A DNA stretch of 64,000 bases from Prosapia bicincta (Eukaryota > Arthropoda > Insecta > Hemiptera > Cercopidae), in the NCBI GenBank assembly GCA_036971475.1, contig JBAIZL010000001.1, forward strand, positions 81,152,983 to 81,216,982, written 5' to 3'. A program made the position numbers and the translations under genes. Of this stretch, positions 12,301 through 22,555 are shown in pieces (the stretch's first letter is position 1; each line of letters starts with the position of its first letter). A model generated the notes under the pieces. The model was not told the origin of the DNA. It worked only from the letters and a program-made list of their open reading frames with translations, and ran no database searches.

Positions 12301-12727
12301 TGCCTAGTAAGAGTCAGAGTAATCTGTTTTGATTTTTACCATTATAAATGTGTCTGACTAACCTCATTGTAAAATATTACTGGTTTTTAAAAATAAAACA
12401 CTGGAAAATTGTTAAAACATTTGAGAATAACTCAAGAGAATAATTAAATTTAGATAACGTTTAAATTATTAAACAGGATCTGCTCCTCTTCTGTTTAACA
12501 ATGTGCCCCATTGTAATCATTCCACTAATATTCTTAAATTAATTATAAATCAATTCTTGGTGATCCATATTAATACCAGATATAAACCAATTTTCAAAAT
12601 CTATATCATACTACAAGATTAGAGGATCCAATTGATCCCTTCAATAAAAATGAAGTTTTTTGAAATTGTCTACTGATTACTCCTGCTGATTTTAAACTAC
12701 GTGTATGTCTTCATGTCTTCAGTTGGG

Positions 12728-12729
<2 letters not shown>

Positions 12730-12793
<64 letters not shown>

Positions 12794-12974
12794 TTGATAT
12801 TTAACGTTATCCATTGTTTTTCCGTTGCACTGACTTTATGAAGTTAATATATTACTATTGTAAGTAATTTTATCCAAAATTAAGGTAAAATTATTGCACT
12901 TAATGGTGGATAAAATTACTTACAATAGTAATATATTAACTTCATATATATATATTTAGATTAGGGATTATTTA

Positions 12975-13033
<59 letters not shown>

Positions 13034-13130
13034 AATATATTACTATTGTAAGTAATTTTATCCACCATTAAGTGCAATGATTTTAACTTGTGTGATGAGG
13101 CACCTTTCGGTCACTTGACCATTGTCGAAT
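12730..13130. repeat. Foldback family F, copy 1, with two (TA)n tracts
   Basis: (TA)n at 12730-12791, then TTCTTGATATTT and a short palindrome centred near 12880 built from TACTATTGTAAGTAATTTTA. A second (TA)n follows at about 12978-13030, then a single arm to about 13125. On the minus strand the single arm ends in the core TTCGACAATGGTCA / TGACC / GAAAGG. It lies immediately upstream of the exon at 13204. Confidence 0.8.
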
Positions 13131-13203
13131 CACTAAAAATAACTAGAATCACAATAATTTTTCTAAAAATATTAATATTGTTTATTATATGTTACTGAAT
13201 TAG

Positions 13204-13438
13204 AAGACACAATGAACGAAAGCTCATCAGAAGAAACAGAATCAGAATCAGAGACAGAAGCAGAAGAGGACAAATTTACTGGAAAACTGGCAGTAGCAAA
13301 AGTAGTACCAGGAGGAAAACCCAATTACCACTTAAATTATTTAAGAGATGAATTTATTTTATCAGGATTAAGTACAAGTTGTAATTCAGAGAATTTATTT
13401 TATCCACATCTAAGTAAAAGGACAAAAGAAGCCAAAAG
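13204..13438 (+). CDS. Exon: acidic Ser/Glu-rich segment
   Basis: Acceptor TGAATTAG ending 13203, donor AAAAG|GTAATG. It enters with two bases (AA) that complete the G left by 7422 to a Glu codon, and leaves with two bases of a codon. The reading frame gives EDTMNESSSEETESESETEA, then DKFTGKLAVAKVVPGGKPNY, then FYPHLSKRTKEAK. The acidic repeat resembles the charged linkers after Rab-binding domains but is not diagnostic. The ATG at 13212 is probably internal. The exon is flanked by two copies of the same foldback family (12730-13130 and 13560-13882). Confidence 0.6.
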
Positions 13439-13559
13439 GTAATGTTTTAATTCGATTCAATATTTGGTGTTATTGCTGTTTATCTTTGATGTTCCCATCA
13501 TTGCATCAAGAAAAATAGAACCTATACCATCAGCATCATCATTAACATCATTATGTGTA

Positions 13560-13830
13560 TAAATATATATATTCTTGATATTTTATGTTATCCATTGTTT
13601 TTCCGTTGCACTGACTTTATGAAGTTAATATGTTACTATTGTAAGTAATTTTATCCACCATTAAGTGCAATAATTTTACCTTGAGTGATAAGGCACCTTT
13701 CGGTCACTTGAACATTGTCGAAAAATATCAGTGATTCGACAATGGTCAAGTGACCAAAAGCTGCCTCATCACTCAAGGTAAAATTATTGCACTTAATGGT
13801 GGATAAAATTACTTACAATAGTAATATATT

Positions 13831-13882
<52 letters not shown>
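13560..13882. repeat. Foldback family F, copy 2, with (TA)n
   Basis: TTCTTGATATTTTATGTTAT flank, then a palindrome centred near 13735 with arms of about 105 bp. (TA)n runs at about 13834-13882. On the minus strand the left arm reads CGACAA (13720-13715), GTTCAagTGACC and GAAA (13701-13698). The right arm has TCGACAATGGTCAAGTGACC followed by AAAAG, then CAAGGTAAAATT. Confidence 0.85.
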
Positions 13883-13885
<3 letters not shown>

Positions 13886-14681
13886 TAAATAATCCCAACT
13901 CAATAAACTATAACAATATAAAACTGCATTATAAAGTGGCATTTATAAAATTTTTAAAAACTATGTCATTAGTCACAGACTAATGATATTTAATAATAAT
14001 AATAAAATCTGTTATATCATTTCATTTTATAAAGTGACAATTTAGTGGTATTTTACATCACTTTAGATAAGAAAACTGGAAAACAGTATAGTGTTAAACA
14101 GTGATTATTTAAAAAATATATAGATATCCTATTTATATGACTTGTATAAATAAAGTACTTTATTGAAAATTTGACATATGATCTACAATATCCTCATACT
14201 TATCAATTATTTATCATTTACATTATTTTACTGAAATCCTGCTGCTACTAGGACACTATTTTGCAACCTAATAAATTGTAAAGAAACAACACTGTTATAT
14301 TTAATTAACAGTATTTAATTTTCGTATTGGCTACCCTAATTAGCAAACCTAACTCCAAGTGAAAAAATTTATAAGAAGCAAAAGAAACTCTCTCATACTT
14401 GTAAATGAACTAAAAAGCAAATCTTTAAACCAAATTTGTTTTGAAGAAACATAAATAAATTCAATTAAAATAGAAATTGTTTTTTCATAACTACAGTTAT
14501 TAAATCAAATTAGGAATTTTTTCCACAGTTTTAAGTTAAAGATATGATTCTAGACCACAATTTTAGTACTGATAGTTTAAAATAATTCATTACAAAATAT
14601 AAAACATTTATTAAAAAGCAATGGTATCATTAAACTAATGTTATTCATAATTTAAAAAAATTGTTTCAGATCTTGTTGATA

Positions 14682-14685
<4 letters not shown>
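13883..14685. other. AT-rich intron sequence, nothing recognised
   Basis: No coding, RNA or repeat signal that I can support beyond short homopolymer runs. Confidence 0.4.
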
Positions 14686-14743
<58 letters not shown>

Positions 14744-15206
14744 AATGCCCTATATACCAAATTTTGTGAAAATCTTTGGAACAGTTTTCAAAAAAAAATA
14801 ATTACAAATACATGTATATAAAATTTTCGAAAACTCAATGATTACAAGTTTTCAGTAAATTTACATCTATCCCTCCTGCTAAATTGCTGAAGTTAAAATA
14901 ACCTATATACCAATTTTTGTGAAAATCATAAGTGCGTTTTCATAAGTTTTCAATGTGTAAACATTTTTGAAAGCCTGGTAATACTAAATTTTCAGAAAAT
15001 TTTCTCTTAGTGCATTAGATTGCTGAGGTTAAAACCCCCCCTATATATCAATTTTGGTGATAATCCTTAGAATAGTTTTCAATGTTTAAAAATTTTTAAA
15101 AACTTGATAACGATTTTCACGAAATTTCCACATTGAATGCTGATTTTAAAAACCCCATACCCTAATTTTAGTGAAAATCCTTAGAGTAGTTTTTCGAATA
15201 GTTTAC

Positions 15207-15262
<56 letters not shown>

Positions 15263-15266
<4 letters not shown>

Positions 15267-15692
15267 TTATAGGTTAGTTTTGGTTGGTAAAGATTATTTA
15301 GATTTTTTGAACTAGGAGACTGACAGACTTACCTTGGTAAGAGTCCACTCTGTAGTCTTGAAATAGAAACACATAAAAGCACTTAAACAATGATATATTT
15401 CAACCACACAGTGGTCTTCGTCAATCAAAGAGAAAACACAAAAAGAAATATGAGAGAATGAAATAAAATAATATATTATAAATAATATATATATACAATT
15501 TATAATTATTTTATTTCATTCTCTCATATTTCTTTTTGTGTTTTTTCTTCGATTGACGAAGACCACTGTGTGGTTGAAATATATCATTGTTTAAGTGCTT
15601 TTATGTGTTTCTATTTCAAGACTACAGAGTGGACTCTTACCAAGGTAAGTCTGTCAGTCTCCTAGTCCAAAAAATCTATATATATATATATA
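15263..15692. repeat. Foldback element, family J, copy 1
   Basis: Long palindrome with arms of about 180 bp around an AT-rich centre near 15480. It begins GTTAGTTTTGGTTGGTAAAG and contains AGGAGACTGACAGACTTACC. The right arm on + has TTGACGA (15553-15559), ACCACtgtGTGGT, GAAA (15576-15579), and AAGGTAAGT with GTAAGT at 15645-15650. Both sides abut (TA)n. A second copy lies at 31857-32201, and the outer 50 bp resemble the longer family K (33591 and 49698). Confidence 0.9.
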
Positions 15693-15812
15693 CACAATTT
15701 TTGCAAACCTGATTATGATTATTCAGAAAATTTTCACTGCCCTAGGTTAAAATCCTTCTATAAATCAATATCGGTGAAAATTCATGGAGTAGTTTTTAAG
15801 AAAACATTTACA

Positions 15813-15816
<4 letters not shown>

Positions 15817-15890
<74 letters not shown>

Positions 15891-16070
15891 GATAGATATA
15901 TGCTGATACTTATTCTATCATGGATGGAAAAATATGATGGATAGTTATTACTAAGAGTACATCCGTTCATTCTGCAGCGCATAAAATCGCAATTTCGACG
16001 TTTTGCTAGATTCTGATCTAGCATTGACAAGGTGAACCCAACAACAGTCGAATAGCGAGTTATAGGGCCT
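15817..16070. repeat. (TA)n/(GATA)n microsatellite plus half of foldback family I
   Basis: (TA)n at 15817-15846 and (GATA)n to about 15898. Next comes a single arm (TGGATGGAAAAATATGATGG, then GTACATCCGTTCATTCTGCA), then TTGACAAGGTGAACCCAACA and GTCGAATAGCGAG. The same unit with both arms occurs at 61385-61610. Confidence 0.7.
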
Positions 16071-16649
16071 GTATAATTATATACAATATTCCCAAAATTA
16101 ATGATAATTAGTTTTCAGAAAATTTCTGCCCATCGATAACCCATTGAATCGCTGAGGTTGAAAACCCCTACTACCAATTTTAGTGAAAACCCTTAAACAG
16201 TTTTTGTTGTTTAAATATATTTTCAAAAACATGATGATGATAACTTTTCAGAAAATTTTCAATTAGACCATTGGGTTGCTGAGCTTAAAACTCCTTATAT
16301 ACAAGTTTTGGTGAAAATCCTTACTGTAGTTTTTAATGATTAAATATTTTTTAAACTTGATGATTATATTCTAGAAAATTTTTTTCTGAGTCTGTTGGAT
16401 TGCTGACGTCAAAAGCCCTATATATATAACTTTTGGCGATAATCCTTTGTGTAGTTTCGGAGAAAAATTTACATATATAATTTTTTGTAAACTTGATCAT
16501 AACGATTTTTTAGAAAATTTATATTCAATCCATTGGATTGCTGATGCTAAAAATTCCCTATATGAAAATGTTGGTGAAATGTTTCTGAAAAATTGTTATA
16601 CAATTTTCTAAAATTGTAAAACATAAAACTATAAAAGGAGTTTATATAT

Positions 16650-16741
16650 ATGGTGAAATAAAATAACTTTCATAAACTAGAATATACGAAGTACTTTTCG
16701 TATATTCTTGTTTATGAAAGTTATTTTATTTCACCATACAT
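16650..16741. repeat. Near-perfect hairpin
   Basis: Inverted repeat with arms of about 44 bp (GGTGAAATAAAATAACTTTC and its complement) around GTAC near 16695-16698. No core motif and no coding. It may be a small foldback or the end of one. Confidence 0.8.
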
Positions 16742-16774
16742 ATTCAACAAGAAAAAATAATTCATCTAAGGATT

Positions 16775-16842
<68 letters not shown>

Positions 16843-17200
16843 CTAATATACCAATATTTGTGAAAATCCTTAAAGTAGTTTAAAAAAAAATTACAAATAT
16901 GTATAGACACACACAGGTATATATATATATACACACAATTTTTCAAAAACTTGATGATAAATAATTTTCAGAAGATTTACACATAGCCCATTAGATACCT
17001 GAGGTTGAATTCCAACATTGTACCAATTTTGCTAAAAATGCTTAAAGTAGTTTCTGATGTTTAAAAGTTTTCCCAAATTTGATGATAAATATTTTTCAGA
17101 AGATTTCCACTTAGCCCAAAGTATTGCTGAGGTTATAAATCAACTATAAACCAATTTTGGTGAAAATCCTTAGAGTAGTGAAAAAATTTACAAATATATA

Positions 17201-18080
17201 TGTATATATGTTTCTGAAAAATCATAGCTTGTAGTTAATTATTCTTTGAGAAAAGCTCTAGCGACCAGTACACAATCCTACACAACCTTTTATAAAAGAG
17301 TTTTATCAAATTTCTCAAAGAAAGAGTAGTCTAGATATTTTACCTAGAATGGATATGTACTTTTGAGTAGGTCACTGCAAATAGATATAAAATCTGCAGG
17401 GACATTTATTCTGGTATTTTTTAAACTTTTGGTCCACCAGTGATTGCATGTTGTATGCATACTTTTGAGTATGGAGCACTTCTAAATTTTGTTTGCTCGA
17501 TTGTCACAGTTTCAGTGCAAGCTAAGTGTAACATCATTTAATACAATATCTCTCCTGTTCAGATAGACCCAGCCTAGGCTTTATAGCACAAGTTTATCCT
17601 AACATTCAGTGGCTGTGAAATAAAAGTTATTATTATATAGAAGTAAATTTATTATTTTTTAGTTGAAATGAGGCAAAATTCAAATCTATATTTGAAGTAA
17701 ATGTTTCTTTGTTTTCCTTTGATAAATAAATTTATCAACATCTGCTATTTTGTAGTAGTCATTATATTTTATTTGACAGTTCAGAGAAGTCTACTCGTCA
17801 GTCGAAAATGTGTTTAAAACAACGATTTACAAATACCAAAAATATTGTCATATTTCTCAAGTTTTTTTTTTAAAGAAAATTATTTTTGTTCTACTTTTGG
17901 TTTCTTCTTTGAGATCTTTAATTTTTTTACGTTAGGTATTTTCATTAGGAACTTTTAAAAATAAGTTTTCTCCTTGTCACTCTAATTTCCAATATTCGTC
18001 AAATTTTTGTTTACTATCGCTTCTATTATGGTTGAACAGAATAAAACACTACTCTGATGTTGACCATATTTACAATGCTA
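17201..18080. other. No feature recognised
   Basis: AT-rich, intron-like. I see no exon with matching phase and no named repeat. Confidence 0.4.
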
Positions 18081-18298
18081 TTTATTTTTAAATAAATAAA
18101 ACCTCTAAACCACAAATAACATTTATTTAAACCTTATGTACATTTTGATTGCCCAGCAATCATCTTCAGAGGTATTTAAAAAATACAACTTGTATTTTTT
18201 AAATACCTCTGAAGATGATTGCTGGGCAATCAAAATGTACATAAGGTTTAAATAAATGTTATTTGTGGTTTAGAGGTTTTATTTATTTAAAAATAAAC
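18081..18298. repeat. Foldback family H, near-perfect palindrome of about 218 bp
   Basis: Arms of about 107 bp are virtually identical with only a few bases at the centre (about 18187-18191). The right arm on + has CTGAAGA (18209-18215), a strong stem TGATTGC-tgg-GCAATCA, then AAATGTACAT; the left arm is the complement. The lack of divergence between arms means recent formation or ongoing homogenisation. Such a palindrome would extrude as a cruciform and can be unstable in cloning. Confidence 0.9.
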
Positions 18299-18964
18299 AT
18301 TACGCCACAGTTGCTTCATACAGTTACAATGCTTTTTCATTTGTCTAGCACTTCTCTTAATATCACTACTTGTAAGTTTCATCAATTTTCCTTTTTGTAT
18401 AATACTCTACTCCATCCTCATGACCTGCTTTTTGCTCATTTGTCTTTCAAGTTACTTGGTCTACTTGATGGCATTTTACCTGCTTAGCACTTGGTGTTTT
18501 TTTTATTAGTGTGTCATCGTTTATCTGAGGTTCAATGCCATTGAGGATTTTCCTCCAACTTCAACTACATTTTCTTCTTCTTAAATGGAATGAACTAATA
18601 TAACTTGAAGATTTTGAAGGTCAAAGCCATCATGAGCCACATATTCTTGCTCAAGAGTGCTGAGTATTATAATACCAAAATTACTTTGTAGACGAGTCAT
18701 ATGGAAGGTCAAGAACATCTATATTAATATTTTCTAGTTAGCTGAAATATCAAAACCTTGTTCATCAGTATCTATAATGACTTCATTTTCTTTTAACAAT
18801 CATTCATCATGAAGCCTATCAATGTTTTCAATGCTCCATCTTTGGCAATAAAATATATCCTGCTACCAACAAATTTTAAAACCTAATCCACTAATTTCTG
18901 TCCTCTTGGCGTTATGTAAGATGAAACTAGTAATGCCACTAGGCATTCCTACCTTTGTAATGTT
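18299..18964. other. Unassigned sequence, weak coding-like character on the minus strand
   Basis: The minus strand at about 18480-18960 contains short open pieces (for example VIIDTDEQGFDIS) that I cannot place in a family. It may be a decayed transposase. No intact gene. Confidence 0.3.
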
Positions 18965-19462
18965 GTTTTATACAAGATTACATACAACAATTCTTCCAGC
19001 TTTTACATAGGACAAACAGGGAGAACATTTACCAACAAGATACAAAGAACACATGAAACAGATACAAAATATACAACCCAATTCAAATTTCGCCACACAC
19101 ATACGAAACACACTACACTCACAGACTAACATAGACACCAATCTAAAAATCCTACACTCATCAATAAAAGCAACAAACTTAACACAGTAGAAAACTAGGA
19201 CATATACAAACACCACAAATACTATCCACAACACATTCTAAATGACAAAACACACTCACAATACTATATTTGAGCACATAATTAACAACTACTCTATGAA
19301 CAATAACACATCACAGACTTGCACCAGCACAACATACTTGAGCACCAATCAAGTCAGTGACTCACAGCATTGAATAATGTGGTGACCTAGTGTGAAACGA
19401 GTCTACTGAAAATATCAGTAAGTAGTGGTTTTTTTGTCAAGTTAATACAAAAAAAGTGTAAT
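18965..19462 (+). mobile_element. Penelope-like retroelement, 3' fragment 1 (GIY-YIG domain)
   Basis: A 5'-truncated fragment beginning in the endonuclease. Translation gives LYKITYNN, then SFYIGQTGRTFTNKIQ, the GIY-YIG start with its conserved arginine region, then a decayed C-terminus. The tail has degenerate GTGACCTAGTGTGAAACGAG (GAAAC 19394-19398), TCAGTAAGT (GTAAGT 19418-19423), then a T-rich end. Nearly the same sequence forms the end of the longer copy at 22556-24356. Penelope-like elements encode RT plus GIY-YIG and are usually 5'-truncated. Confidence 0.85.
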
Positions 19463-20431
19463 TGATGTGATAGGTTTTTGTATAATTGGGAATTATAGGT
19501 GTAAAATGTACTGTTTCTTAAAGAACATAAAATTTGAATATGTCATTACGTTTTGTTAAAATGTAGATAATAGTTGAGCAAGTCACTCCTATTTCTCTTT
19601 AATTTATTAATACAAATGTATTGACAATAACATAAATATATACATTAAAGTATATAAATAAAAATATATACATTAACAGTTATATATTAAACAGTAATAA
19701 ATGTTTTTTATTAAATCACTAAAATAACAGTATCCACAATATAGAACACTATTTTACATGAGAATCAAGAAAACAGTTCTTATTCTTTTTTCAACATAGC
19801 ACTTTATTACACTTTTGGCACACATTATATTTGAATAAACTTTTATAAAGGCTTACAACGTTGTCTGTTTTCAATACGAAAAAAAATTATTTAACATTTC
19901 TTGTTTTGGAAACCTTATAAAATTAAATCAAAACTTTGTTAGGACAAATATGTTGTGTACTAGAAATAACTCATAAACTTAAGAAAATGCTATCATACCC
20001 TCTATAAGGGTATGAAAATCTTTTAACTGCGTGCTACCAAAAATATTGCATTTCAAAGTCTTTGTTCGGTAATAGGCTTATTACATTATAATAAATTTAT
20101 TAAAGTTTACATACTTTTTACAGGCAAATCCTTTGTTCAACACAACAATCAAAATATTAACAATAAACTACGTTAAAACATAAACTACTCCTTGTCTCAT
20201 AGCCAAACAATGTTAAAAATTGGAATTACCAGTTTTGATAATAATATAAAAACAACATCAAAGATAAAATGTTTACAAAAAACACTACTGACTCAATAAA
20301 AAAATTGTTTGGAGTTTACAAGTTTGAAAAGTGAATAAAGAGAAATTTGCTTTATAGCTAGGCATATATTTTACCAAAAGTAATATTATGGTAACATTTT
20401 ACCAAATGTGGAGATATAAGGTTTGCTCATT
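19463..20431. other. No feature recognised
   Basis: AT-rich sequence without a supported gene, exon or repeat. Confidence 0.4.
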
Positions 20432-20439
20432 ATGGTAGC

Positions 20440-20637
20440 CAGGGGCATAGCCGGGATGATGTATTGGGGTGGTGCATGACCAGGGGGTGGTAAGAAGGTT
20501 GGAATAACCCTAAGGAGATTTCGAACAATTTTATATCTAGAAATAATATTTTATGCTATTTTGCTATTTAAAATTCCACAATTGTTCACTAAAATTAATT
20601 GGTCGTGGAGAACATGAACCCATTGGCTATGCCCCTG
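20440..20637. mobile_element. Short hAT-type MITE
   Basis: The 198-bp element has terminal inverted repeats CAGGGGCATAGCC / GGCTATGCCCCTG. It is flanked by ATGGTAGC (20432-20439) and GTGGTAGC (20638-20645), an 8-bp target duplication with one mismatch. Terminal CAGGG and 8-bp duplications are typical of hAT transposons. It has no coding capacity, so it would need a transposase in trans. Confidence 0.8.
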
Positions 20638-20645
20638 GTGGTAGC

Positions 20646-22084
20646 GATACGTATTTACTTAATAAAAATCATTATACTTTACACAAATGCATACATAGGT
20701 TTTTTGTGTTCATCATAATATCTATTTAAAGTTTGAAATTTTTATAATAAATAATATTGAATATATGTTTGTTTTATATGGCGTAAATAATTTGCTTACA
20801 ATTTTAAAATTAGTCATGTTTATTTTTCCTTGGTGTTCTTATTAAATACAGTTTTTATTTTATATGTTGCTTTTATTTCTTTAATTTTTAAAATTTTTTT
20901 AATAAAACAATAAATTTTATGAAACAAGATTTGTTTTATTTCAAGCCATACACTATTCTTGATTTTTTCAACTATTTGTTTCTTTTTGGTTTTTGTTAAC
21001 ATTCTTCAACCATTGTGCACAGGTTTTAATAATATTTACCTGAATATATTCACATGTTCTTTTCTACTCTAAAATTTTTCATAACGTATGAAAACATTTT
21101 GGGGTTTTAAAAATATTTTTGTGGACAATTGATCTGTTTTATAAGAGTTCGGGGGAAATAATTATGTACAACACTAAATGTGTTACAGTTACTATAGTAA
21201 CAATAAATTTTAAAAAGGAATAAAAAAACAACTATAACAAAACTTGACTTGAACTTGACCAGAATGCTTAACAACCTAGGTTTAGTTTTATGGAATGTAT
21301 CAAGTTAGTATTGCAGTACTCAAACTGGTTGACATTTGGTAAAGAAGTCGAGAAACAATACAAAGGTAGCCAGAATGCTGTCAAAATAAACAAGAAAATG
21401 TTGTACCTTGAACCAAAAATAAACTCACTGGGAATCCTCTTCAGTACATGTGCCCAAGGGTTATTAATTTTTTAAACCCTTGAAAATAATTCTTAAATTT
21501 TAAATAGTATTGACTATTATAAAGAGTTTTAATATGAAAAATTGTTGTAGATATTATAATACGATAAAGTAAAGCCTGATACAGTCATTTTACTTGACAG
21601 AAACATTATTTTATCTAGACAATTTTCTTGTCGATTTATATTTCAATAAAACAATATTTTATAATAATATTTAAAAAAATAAAAACCAGCACTTTTACTT
21701 CTATGAAAAACCATTTTATAAAGTTGTAGGAGTACTATTAAGATTTATCTTGTAAATATGTTATTTGGTTAGATCAGGAGTTACCAAATTTTGAGACATC
21801 ACTCCCTTGGTTTACAGCTGATTTCCAGCAGAACCTTAATGTGAACTAATAAGAGACCCATCCCAAATGTGCTGAAATACATTTTACATCACAAACTATA
21901 AGATCTAAATTTAATTGTTTCACAACTTTAATTTATTTTAAACTCTTCCAATATTTATTAATAATGCTGGTTTATAAAAATAAATATTAGGAAATGGAAG
22001 AAAGAAAGAGTTAAAATAGAATAAGTAAAAATATATAGAAAGTAACATTATTTGTTTTAAACAAAATTAAAGGATTTATTATTA
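20646..22084. other. No feature recognised
   Basis: AT-rich. A 61-codon open frame at 21290-21475 has no flanking splice signal or similarity that I recognise. Confidence 0.35.
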
Positions 22085-22555
22085 ACGGTTTCCATCTTCA
22101 CTTGAGCACCTAGTTTTTCACTAAAGCATTTGGACATATATGTCAAGTTACATTTGCATATAGTAGCACTTACTTTTTTGATGATTGAAGAGGGCCATTT
22201 TTGGATCATTTAGGCTATGGGGGAAGGGGGTAAGGTTGGGGTAGGGTAGAGATATTAGGTGCATTTTTAAAGAGTATTTTAAGATTATAACTCATATAGA
22301 TTTTTCAACATTATAATCCCCAAACTTTTTCAAAATACACTCAATACAAGTCAAATCCCATTATAACAAAATAATTTGGACTAAAAAAAACATTTGGTTA
22401 AACCGAAGTTTCGCTATTATTAAAAGTAAGCTAATTTGTACACAATGCATTAAATAACTTCACTCTTAAGTTTTAAAATTTATAGAAGTCAATATTATTT
22501 TTCAAGTAGAATGGTTGAAAATAAACTGATGCACGTAATTTAACAGCACTTATTA

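Larger units (their letters stand above)
14686..17200. repeat. Decayed tandem repeat array with about 125-140 bp unit, interrupted
   Basis: At least eleven divergent copies of a unit containing CTATATACCAATTTTGGTGA followed by AAATCCTTAGAGTAGTTTT, then an A/T spacer, then TTTTCAGAAAATTT, then ATTGCTGAGGTTAAAA. Copies start near 14748, 14908, 15040, 15165, 15755, 16165, 16295, 16420, 16555, 16850, 17020 and 17148. The array is broken by (TA)n at 14686-14741, 15211-15262 and 16781-16833, and by foldbacks at 15263-15692, 15899-16070 and 16650-16741. It looks like an old satellite or minisatellite. Confidence 0.7.

Noticed and set aside
12730..13882. CRISPR-like or phage-like interpretation of repeated units
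   Set aside because: The repeats are inverted, of unequal spacing and within a eukaryotic intron. No spacers and no cas genes.
20820..21002. Lys-rich 60-codon minus frame
   Set aside because: Low-complexity translation of AT-rich sequence with no splice or homology support.
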